From positions 1-64,000 of the forward strand of contig JAPLFO010000149.1 of NCBI GenBank assembly GCA_026390635.1: a stretch of DNA of 64,000 nucleotides, written 5' to 3'. The position numbers were made by a program, and so were the translations under genes. The DNA comes from Ignavibacteriales bacterium. Lineage in GTDB: Bacteria; Bacteroidota; Ignavibacteria; UBA10030; UBA8401. The notes under the pieces were generated by a model that worked only from the letters and a program-made list of their open reading frames with translations, was not told the DNA's origin and searched no databases. Positions 56,357 to 64,000 of the stretch are shown piece by piece (positions within the stretch are counted from its first letter, which is position 1; each line of letters starts with the position of its first letter).

Positions 56357-58681
56357 ATGAAAGAGGTTCCTATGAAAATGATGAAGACCACATCGTACAT
56401 TCTCATTTCAATGACCGGCATAGTCCTCTGGTCAAGCATTTCTTATGCTCAGTCATTCTATGACCTCAATACTGTTCAGACGATTGCTCTGACCTTTCGA
56501 CAAAGCAACTGGGATTTTATGTTGGATACTGCGAAAGCCGGAAGCGACGGTTACATTATGGCCCAATCGGTTTCCATTAACGGAACAGTATTCGACAGTG
56601 TCGGCGTAAAATATAAGGGCAACAGCACCTATCGTCCCGAACAAGTAAAGAATCCTTTCCACATTGAACTGGATACGTACAAGGACCAGAATTATCAGGG
56701 CTACACGGATGTTAAACTCAGTAATGCCGCCAAAGACCCGTCATTCCTGCGTGAGGCGCTTTCGTATGCTATTTTGCGTCAATACATGGATGCCTCTCTG
56801 TCAAACTATGCAAACGTGTATGTGAATGGAAAATTAATCGGGTTGTACGTCAACTGTGAATCTGTCAGCAAAAAATTTGTCCGAAATCATTTCTATTCCA
56901 AGGATAATGCGTTTTTCAAGTGCAATCCTATTGCCGGCGCAGGACCGGGAACATCGGCCTTACCCAATCTGGTCTATTTAGGACCTGACAGCACCAGTTA
57001 TGCGCCTGCCTATGAAATGAATTCAGATTTTGGGTGGAGTGATTTGATACGTCTCTGCAACACTCTCAAGAACAATATTAGTGGAATAGAGACCGTTTTG
57101 GATGTGGACCGGGCATTATGGATGTTGGCATTTGACAATTGCCTGGTCAATCTGGACAGCTACATCGGAGGATTCGCACAAAACTACTACCTCTACAAGG
57201 ACAATACGGGACGATTCAATTGCGTCCTGTGGGATTTTAATGAATCATTCGGAACCTTCAGCAATACCGGAACGATCAATTTACCAAACACGACCGCAAA
57301 AATTCAGATGACACATTTGCTCCATTCCGGTGACGCAAATTGGCCCTTGGTGCAAAAACTGCTTTCTGTTCCTGCATACAAAAAAATGTATTTGGCGCAT
57401 TTGCAGACTATCCTGAATGAAAACTTCTCCAACGGCAGCTACCTGACAACGGCACGATCATACCAGCCGGTCATTGATGCTTCCGTTCAGGCTGATCCCA
57501 ACAAGCTGTACACTTATGCGCAATATCAAAGCAATCTAACGGCGGATGTTACTTCGGGATCCGGACCAAGTATGACCTCTGCGCCGGGAATTGCAAATTT
57601 AATGAACGGCAGATATACCTATCTCTCACCCCTCTCAGATTTCACGAACACAAGACCCTCCATTGCCGGCGTTGCTCCCAGCAACGCAGCGCCCAAAGTG
57701 AAGAGCAGCATTTCCGTCACCGCAACGGTATCTAATACCAATGCAAATGCTGTTTATTTAGGATATCGGTACGATGTCACCGACAAATTTACAAAAGTTC
57801 TCATGTATGACGACGGCGCGCATGGAGACGGTGCCTCCGGAGACAATGTCTACGGCGCGACCATCAACGTGAACTCTCCGCTCATTCAGTACTACGTTTA
57901 TGCAGAAAACAATAATGCAGGAATGTTCTCACCGGTAAGAGCTGAACATGAATTCTATACGATAAAGGCAGAAGGCGACCCCGGTACTGTGACCGTGAAA
58001 ATGAATGAAATCTATTCCCGGGGCACAACAACAGATCCCGACTGGATTGAACTCTACAACACAACAACTGCACCGATTAGTCTCGCCGGATACAAGATTT
58101 ATGATGTTGGTGGTCAGGGAGGCACAAAACCCAAGAAGGAGATCCCCGCCGGAACCGTGATCCCGGCGACGGGGTTCTTCGTCGTTGTCACGGATGGTTC
58201 TGCGTCCAGCGACTTCGGCCTCTCGAGCTCCGGTGAGACTGTTTGGCTTGAAGACTCGGCCGGCACAATCGTAGACACCGTGAACTTCGCCGCTATGGGT
58301 ACGTCCCAAAGTTACGGCAGATTTCCTGACGGAGGCGCGTGGAAGCTCCTCAATACGATTACTCGCGGAACGACAAATGGAGGAGCCACAGCGGTTTGGT
58401 CTGAACACTCTATCCCGGGCAACTTTGAATTAAGTCAAAACTATCCGAATCCGTTCAATCCAGTCACGACAATAAAATACTCATTGCCACGGAATACCAC
58501 TGTAATCTTGAGAGTGTATAACCTGATTGGTCAGGAGGTCGCAGTTAATGTCAATTCATTTCAGGCACCGGGGGAGTATTCGGTTACGTTTGACGCTTCC
58601 AAATTTCCAAGCGGCATATATTTCTATCGGTTGAGTGCGGGATCGTTCATCGAAACAAGAAAAATGATATTGATTCGATAG
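56357..58681 (+). CDS. CotH-kinase-like secreted protein with lamin-tail domain and T9SS sorting domain
   Basis: 'VGVKYKGNSTYRPEQVKNPFHIELDTYKDQNYQGYTDVKLSNAAKDPSFLREALSYAILRQYMDASLSNYANVYVNGKLIGLYVNCESVSKKFVRNHF'; LTD 'KMNEIYSRGTTTDPDWIELYNTTTAPISLAGYKIYD'; C-terminus 'LSQNYPNPFNPVTTIKYSLPR...ETRKMILIR'. Confidence 0.92.
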   Translation: MKEVPMKMMKTTSYILISMTGIVLWSSISYAQSFYDLNTVQTIALTFRQSNWDFMLDTAKAGSDGYIMAQSVSINGTVFDSVGVKYKGNSTYRPEQVKNPFHIELDTYKDQNYQGYTDVKLSNAAKDPSFLREALSYAILRQYMDASLSNYANVYVNGKLIGLYVNCESVSKKFVRNHFYSKDNAFFKCNPIAGAGPGTSALPNLVYLGPDSTSYAPAYEMNSDFGWSDLIRLCNTLKNNISGIETVLDVDRALWMLAFDNCLVNLDSYIGGFAQNYYLYKDNTGRFNCVLWDFNESFGTFSNTGTINLPNTTAKIQMTHLLHSGDANWPLVQKLLSVPAYKKMYLAHLQTILNENFSNGSYLTTARSYQPVIDASVQADPNKLYTYAQYQSNLTADVTSGSGPSMTSAPGIANLMNGRYTYLSPLSDFTNTRPSIAGVAPSNAAPKVKSSISVTATVSNTNANAVYLGYRYDVTDKFTKVLMYDDGAHGDGASGDNVYGATINVNSPLIQYYVYAENNNAGMFSPVRAEHEFYTIKAEGDPGTVTVKMNEIYSRGTTTDPDWIELYNTTTAPISLAGYKIYDVGGQGGTKPKKEIPAGTVIPATGFFVVVTDGSASSDFGLSSSGETVWLEDSAGTIVDTVNFAAMGTSQSYGRFPDGGAWKLLNTITRGTTNGGATAVWSEHSIPGNFELSQNYPNPFNPVTTIKYSLPRNTTVILRVYNLIGQEVAVNVNSFQAPGEYSVTFDASKFPSGIYFYRLSAGSFIETRKMILIR

Positions 58682-58804
58682 TATCCGGTGATACCGTGGG
58701 TGGTTACACAATCAGCCTTGCGTCTTCTCTCGTGCAACATACTGCCGAAACAGCAGTACTTGCGACGCAGATGGTATCATAGATCTGCGGAGCAAGTCGG
58801 CATT

Positions 58805-61800
58805 CTATCGACTCGGTTCCTTTGCCCCTACCGCTTCAAAATAGCGGCGGATCAATTCCTGATAGTCTTTTGTATAGCCCTCCTCCAGCGCCTTGATCAG
58901 GTCGCGGCGAAGTTTATCCGTCTCGGCGGTAGATGACAATGTCGCGGGACTAGACCGTACAGGCGCTTTGCCGGAGACAGAACGGCGACGCTGTTCAAAG
59001 TCTCTCTCCCGCAATGAACTCTGGGCTTCAAGCATACGGGAGAGAATTTTCTCCTGCTGCCGGAGCGTGTTGGGATTGACATTGTTCTGCTCCATATCCG
59101 CAACCACTTCACGCATCTCGTCCGCAATGCGCTGTAAATCTCCCAGAATGCGGCTGCGCTCGTTGCTCGATTGCGCCTCCTTGTTCAATTGCTCCATCGA
59201 TTTGCGCAGCGCATCCTGTTGTACAGCCAGACGCCCGGCTTGCTGCATCTGCGCCTGAGACATTCCGCTTCCCATCTGCTGCGTCTGCATGTTGATTCCC
59301 TGCTGCTGGCCGGTCATGCGCCTCAATTGCTGCATAAGCGATCCGCCGCCTGCGCCCGCACCGTCCTGCTGCATCGATTGCATCGCATCCTGGACAAGCT
59401 GCGCCGCCTGATTGAGCGAAGCCATCGCCCCTATCTGTTCCTGTCCGGCGGCACCGCCGTTGCGCTGATCCAGCCCCATGACGGCCTGGTTCATATGGGC
59501 AAGTGCGTCGCCGATCGACTTTCCCATTTCCGGGGTTACTATAAAAGATTTCTGCGATAGCTCCGCCAGGCCGTTGGTCACATTGCGAAGATCGTTCTGC
59601 ACATCCTGCTGAGTCTCCGCCTTTTCACGCAGGCGCGGAGAATTCGGATCGCTCCGCTGGGTTTCATTCTTCAATGCTTCTTCTTTCTGTGAAATCTGGA
59701 GGAGATCCTTCATGGCGCGGCGCAGGGCAGCCATCGTCTCCTGTATTTGCTTTGCGAGAAGCTGTTGCTGCATGCGGGACATCTGCTGCGTCATCTTCTG
59801 CATTTTCTTCGAAGCCTTCTGCTGGGATTCTTGTGCCTGCTGCGGCTGCTGCGCTTGGAGCTGTTGTTCGCTCTGCTCCATGGATTTTTCCATTTCCTCA
59901 TCGTTCGCAGCCTGCTCCGCTTTCTCCAGCTCGTTCATCGGCATTTCTTTTGCGAACTCCTCCATCTTTGTGCGGAGTTCAGAAAGATGTTTCTGCAATT
60001 CCTGCAGATCCCTATTGATATCGCGCTGCTTTTGTGCGAGTTCCTTTGCTTTTGCCTTGTCCTGCGGATCCGCTTTAGCCGTTTCTTTCTGCAGCGCTTC
60101 CTGCTGTTCCTGCAATTGTTCCGCCCGTCGGACCATCTCGTCCACTTTCTGTTCTACTTGAATGCGCTTCAACAGGTTGAGTGTCCGCTCAATGCTTTTA
60201 CGGAATGCCTCTTCGGTGAACTGTACCTTCTGCATTGCCTCTTTCAATTGATCAGGCGAAAAATTCTGCATCGAGCTTTGAAGGCGCTTCATCGCCTCCT
60301 GAAATTCCTTCAAGTCAAGCTGCTGCATCATCTGCTGGAGCTCCATATATTTTTGCATGGTCTCCTGCGAGAGGACATTGTTTTTTTGCAGCTGCTGTGC
60401 CATTTCGTCGACCGTACGATTCACCTGATCGACCTTTTTCTGAAGATCCTCATACTTTCTTGCAAGTTCGGTGGCACGCTGCTGCTGCTGCCAATCGGGC
60501 GGCTGGCTCTTCTTCATTTCCCGGGCCAGTTTCTCGACATCTTTCTTAAATTCCTCCGCCTGTTGAAGTGATTCATTCAGGTTTTTGACGGCGCTGTTTT
60601 GAGCCTTATCGGCATCCGCGAATACTTCCTCGAAGGATGGCAGGCGAAGGATGTACGTGTCGCTGACTCCCATCTTGGGACCGGAGACGACATCGTTGTC
60701 GAATACTTCCGCACGGTATTCAACAACATCTTCCGGCACAAGGGCGAGGGGTGCAAGATTCCAGGTATGGTCGGATTCAAGATCGAAACCGGTCATCCCG
60801 GCTGCCGATCGTCCGCCGGGTGCTATTGGAATCTGGACATAGGTGAATTGCTCCTGCGGCTTTTCATATTTTGACTGGATAAGACGGTAGGCAATGCGCA
60901 GCGCGCTGATGCCGTAGTCGTCATGCAGCTTGAAATGCATCGGCAGCGTTGTTGCGTCTGTGATATCAACATTGCGTCCGGGCTGCGTGATGGCAACACC
61001 CGGAACCTCGTCTGCCGTAATGTCGATCTTGTACTCGATCGGATTGATACTTGTATTTCCAGTTACATCTGTCAGCGCGATATGATAGCTCGTGGATTGA
61101 CGAAAGACCGCTTGAGCCGTCACTGATGTTCCGTTCATCGTGCACGGTATTTTTTTCCCTTCCCGGCAAAGGACCGATGCCGATGAAAGTTTCTTGTTGG
61201 AAAGAATTGTCCAATGCACGCGGGAACCGGCCAGTGCCGCAACATCTCCGACATTGTCATCCAATGAGATTGCCGGTGTATGCGCGTAGACCGGAGAAGT
61301 CACTACAACTTTCATCGAGCGAACATAAGGACGATCGACCACTGCGATACGGTACTCATCGCTCTGCATTTCTGCCGCCGAAACAGAGTAGCGGAAGGAC
61401 TGCTTGGCGGATGGAATCGCATACACAAATCGGCCGGTGGAATCCGCTGCCAGCGACACGTCTTCTGCGACCGTGACGCCTTCCAGTTGAAGTCGAAGCC
61501 GGACGCTCGTTGGCATCCGGAACGAGAGCGATTGGTTTGCAGTCACCAGGTCTGCGGAAATTGATACCGGAAGTCCTTTGACCACTTCTGTGTTGCCGGG
61601 CTGGACGCGAATTGTAAACGGATAAGGATGATGAAACTTCGTTGAACAATGCAGAATGCGACGTCCTGCTTCACCGAGTCCGGTCGCCGATGTTCCAAAC
61701 AGGATTGCAGCAACCACAAGCAGAGCTGCACACCAGCGGATGTTGCGCTTGAACGATGTGAACGATACAATCGCAATAAATGGAAGATTGCTGCTTGCCT

Positions 61801-62233
61801 CGTGCAGTTCCTTCGCCGCTGCTTCGATCATTTCCGGAGAATACTCATACCGTGATACGCTCTTGCCGGCACCGGAAAGCTCCAGCACATTGCGTAAGTG
61901 GTCTTTGATCTGGGGATACAAAATTCCGACGCGATCGGCAATGTCAAGCTCCGACAGCGAATGCAGGAGCTTTTGGGATGCAAGGATTGGACGGAGAACG
62001 AACCATGCCGCTGAAGCCGAGCAAATAAGAATCCCGAGCAAGAGAAGCAGTGTTCTGCCTGTTGTTCCGTATGCAAACAGCGCCTCCACTGCAGACGAGA
62101 AAAGTGCAACAATGACGGCACAACCTGCACCGATAATTGCGCCGCTGCCGATTTGCTCTTTATAATGAAGATTTCGGGCGGCGGTCAGCTTCCTGCGAAA
62201 TTCTGCTTCGTATTTTTCTATCCGGTTTGTCAT
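58805..62233 (-). CDS. DUF4175 family protein (large, Gln-rich coiled coil)
   Basis: 1142 aa, N-terminal TMs and 'DDYGISALRIAYRLIQSK...VVEYRAEVFDNDVVSGPKMGVSDTYILRLPSFEEVFADAD', then a long Q/E/K-rich coiled coil. Confidence 0.85.
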   Translation of the reverse strand: MTNRIEKYEAEFRRKLTAARNLHYKEQIGSGAIIGAGCAVIVALFSSAVEALFAYGTTGRTLLLLLGILICSASAAWFVLRPILASQKLLHSLSELDIADRVGILYPQIKDHLRNVLELSGAGKSVSRYEYSPEMIEAAAKELHEASSNLPFIAIVSFTSFKRNIRWCAALLVVAAILFGTSATGLGEAGRRILHCSTKFHHPYPFTIRVQPGNTEVVKGLPVSISADLVTANQSLSFRMPTSVRLRLQLEGVTVAEDVSLAADSTGRFVYAIPSAKQSFRYSVSAAEMQSDEYRIAVVDRPYVRSMKVVVTSPVYAHTPAISLDDNVGDVAALAGSRVHWTILSNKKLSSASVLCREGKKIPCTMNGTSVTAQAVFRQSTSYHIALTDVTGNTSINPIEYKIDITADEVPGVAITQPGRNVDITDATTLPMHFKLHDDYGISALRIAYRLIQSKYEKPQEQFTYVQIPIAPGGRSAAGMTGFDLESDHTWNLAPLALVPEDVVEYRAEVFDNDVVSGPKMGVSDTYILRLPSFEEVFADADKAQNSAVKNLNESLQQAEEFKKDVEKLAREMKKSQPPDWQQQQRATELARKYEDLQKKVDQVNRTVDEMAQQLQKNNVLSQETMQKYMELQQMMQQLDLKEFQEAMKRLQSSMQNFSPDQLKEAMQKVQFTEEAFRKSIERTLNLLKRIQVEQKVDEMVRRAEQLQEQQEALQKETAKADPQDKAKAKELAQKQRDINRDLQELQKHLSELRTKMEEFAKEMPMNELEKAEQAANDEEMEKSMEQSEQQLQAQQPQQAQESQQKASKKMQKMTQQMSRMQQQLLAKQIQETMAALRRAMKDLLQISQKEEALKNETQRSDPNSPRLREKAETQQDVQNDLRNVTNGLAELSQKSFIVTPEMGKSIGDALAHMNQAVMGLDQRNGGAAGQEQIGAMASLNQAAQLVQDAMQSMQQDGAGAGGGSLMQQLRRMTGQQQGINMQTQQMGSGMSQAQMQQAGRLAVQQDALRKSMEQLNKEAQSSNERSRILGDLQRIADEMREVVADMEQNNVNPNTLRQQEKILSRMLEAQSSLRERDFEQRRRSVSGKAPVRSSPATLSSTAETDKLRRDLIKALEEGYTKDYQELIRRYFEAVGAKEPSR

Positions 62234-62239
62234 TGGCTG

Positions 62240-62911
62240 CTACTGCGTCAGCGCCCACACAAGAATATTTGTTCCAAAGCGAAGAGCTTCCTCTCTTTTT
62301 TCATCCGGATCTTTATGCACCTCCGGATCGGCCCAACCGTCCGAAGGAGTCGATTCGAAGGTATAGTACACCGCCAGGCGGCCTTTAAGGAAAATGCCGA
62401 AGCCCTGAGGCGGTTTGTTGTCGTGCTCATGCGTCTTGGGCGGGCCGTTTGGAAAATCAAATTTACAATGATACAGTCCGTGCGAATACGGAAGCTCCAC
62501 GAGTTCTGCGTCGGGAAAGACACGCTTCATCTCCCGCCGGAAGGCTTTGTCCATGCCATAATCGTCGTCTGCGTACAGAAAACCGCCGTTTTCAATATAC
62601 TGTCGAAGTCGCCGGATTTCATAGTCTGAGAGGACAATGTTTCCATGCCCGGTCATAAAGAGAAAGGGACAGGAAAAGAGATTATCACTGCCGAGTTCGG
62701 CAAACTCATACTTTGGATCGGCATCGATGCCGGCATATTGGCGCGCAAAGAGGAGCAGATTCACTTCTGCGGATGGATCATTGTACCAGTCACCACCGCC
62801 GGCGTATTTTAGCCGGGTAATCCTGAATTGCGAATCGATCCGCCTGGATTGGGCAGAAGCCAATCCGATCAGAAGTGCCGAAAGGAGTATAAAAAAAGGA
62901 AGGCGGCGCAC
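62240..62911 (-). CDS. DUF4159 domain-containing protein
   Basis: 'FRITRLKYAGGGDWYNDPSAEVNLLLFARQYAGIDADPKYEFAELGSDNLFSCPFLFMTGHGNIVLSDYEIRRLRQYIENGGFLYADDDYGMDKAFRREMKRVFP'. Confidence 0.9.
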   Translation of the reverse strand: MRRLPFFILLSALLIGLASAQSRRIDSQFRITRLKYAGGGDWYNDPSAEVNLLLFARQYAGIDADPKYEFAELGSDNLFSCPFLFMTGHGNIVLSDYEIRRLRQYIENGGFLYADDDYGMDKAFRREMKRVFPDAELVELPYSHGLYHCKFDFPNGPPKTHEHDNKPPQGFGIFLKGRLAVYYTFESTPSDGWADPEVHKDPDEKREEALRFGTNILVWALTQ

Positions 62912-63038
62912 TGCAGTCCGTTACACTCGTGTATAAATGGAGCAGAGGATACAGAGAAAGATCGCTCTGTGTCCTCTGCGCTATACTGTCCAGAACTGCA
63001 GATAATGTACTCTTTGGTGTGTGAAATTGCAACAGCAG

Positions 63039-63389
63039 CTACATCGACTTCACCATGATGGCAACTTCCTGAGCAACTTTCCAATTGAATTCAAATGCCA
63101 GGCTCCTGTGATTGACCAGATCGATAATTGTTCCGATGCAGCAGAAGCCCCAGGTGAATAGATAGAGAATGCCCATGCCGATTTGCCGAACTAAAAACCG
63201 CTGCACACCGGCCGCGCCGACAAAAGCGATCAGCGTGACCAGCAACAGCGTCTGCGGTTCACGGCGGCGGGCACCGTAAATCATTGCAAACTGCTGAACC
63301 TGTGTTTCCGTCATATCTTTGGTCAGGTTCTGTATAAAGGTGAACTCGTCCCCTTCCAGTGTCGGCAGCATCGTTAGAATATTAGCCAT
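63039..63389 (-). CDS. TM2 domain-containing protein
   Basis: 'LLVTLIAFVGAAGVQRFLVRQIGMGILYLFTWGFCCIGTIIDLVN'. Confidence 0.85.
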   Translation of the reverse strand: MANILTMLPTLEGDEFTFIQNLTKDMTETQVQQFAMIYGARRREPQTLLLVTLIAFVGAAGVQRFLVRQIGMGILYLFTWGFCCIGTIIDLVNHRSLAFEFNWKVAQEVAIMVKSM

Positions 63390-63473
63390 TTGAGCTCCTT
63401 GGTATGTGTGCGATTATTTTTGCGACTGCTTCTGTATCCGTTTCCGATAGAGATGATATTCAAACAGTTTTGA

Positions 63474-63824
63474 CTACGAAATTTGGGTTCCTGCAGAATG
63501 TGTTTTCCAGAACCGGTAGAAGAGGGCAAGACTGCGCGCGCTGAGCACAACGACAGCCGGAATACCGAGCCAATGAGTCGACCATGATTGTTGAACATTG
63601 CCATGCAAGAAGAACGTAATCGCGTGGCCGATGTTGCAGCCTGGACAGAAATTGAGACCGAGAGATTTCAGCGGACAGAGTGAGAAATGGCGGTCTGCAT
63701 TGGGATCCGCGATTGCGAGAGCCGCCAGGGCCGTCACCCAGAAAGCTGCTTCCCATGGAAAACGAAGCATTTTTTGCACTCCGGACTTCATTTCATTCAA
63801 ACCACGCTCTTGGAAAAAGCTCAC
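63474..63824 (-). CDS. DUF2752 domain-containing protein
   Basis: 'CPLKSLGLNFCPGCNIGHAITFFLHGNVQQSWSTHWLGIPAVVVLSAR' matches the DUF2752 CPxxxxxGxxCPxCG-like pattern. Confidence 0.75.
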   Translation of the reverse strand: MSFFQERGLNEMKSGVQKMLRFPWEAAFWVTALAALAIADPNADRHFSLCPLKSLGLNFCPGCNIGHAITFFLHGNVQQSWSTHWLGIPAVVVLSARSLALFYRFWKTHSAGTQIS

Positions 63825-63906
63825 TTACCAACCGCCGACAGAAGTATTAATGTACGCAAATACTTCTTCTTGTTCCCAACCGTGTGCTTGCTTCGCCGCA
63901 ACAGAA

Positions 63907-63941
63907 AGCCCTGCTGACGACCGCGTCTGCAGGGCTCTTTG
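63907..63941. terminator. Terminator-like hairpin
   Basis: AGCCCTGC-TGACGACCGCGTCT-GCAGGGCTCTTTG. Confidence 0.55.
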
Positions 63942-64000
63942 TCATCGTGCCGGAAGCATTAGTCCATAATCTTCCGGAGGAATGCCGGACGATCAGTGTC

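Noticed and set aside
59747-60571. 274-aa Leu/Phe/His-rich plus-strand ORF within the DUF4175 locus
   Set aside because: Antisense shadow of the Gln/Glu/Lys-rich coiled coil; composition is explained by the opposite strand.
1-64000. CRISPR arrays, prophage or classical IS transposases
   Set aside because: No regularly spaced direct repeats, no cas genes, no phage structural genes and no recognisable transposase ORFs were seen.

Overview
This 64 kb window comes from a bacterium of the FCB group (Bacteroidota/Ignavibacteria-like). The assignment rests on many secreted proteins ending in 'NYPNPFNP...' type IX secretion (T9SS) sorting domains, a DUF4249/TonB-dependent receptor pair, and a DUF4175/DUF4159 pair. 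Most of the window is ordinary chromosome: LD-carboxypeptidase, YfhO-like membrane protein, adenosine-specific kinase, clpC, DUF1846, an NtrC-type two-component system, a phosphate-selective porin and two ECF sigma loci. The most interesting non-standard structure is a tRNA-associated repeat system. An intact tRNA-Asn is followed by a small frameshifted GIY-YIG nuclease and then by a tRNA-Asn 3'-half copy that carries three hairpin insertions and ends in a terminator. Two further related structured copies lie near 19.0 kb and 26.9 kb, with a probable fragment near 29.4 kb. Other leads are a type IV TA / AbiE-like operon with two near-identical palindromic operator candidates, a T9SS-tagged VCBS protein with a GC-rich body and a 33-bp tandem repeat, a CYTH/DASS/porin/PhnD-sensor neighbourhood suggestive of phosphate handling, an expansion of lamin-tail-domain proteins, an orphan T9SS sorting-domain fragment, and four genes broken by nonsense, frameshift or deletion changes. 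All assignments come from reading the sequence and supplied translations; no database search was run.
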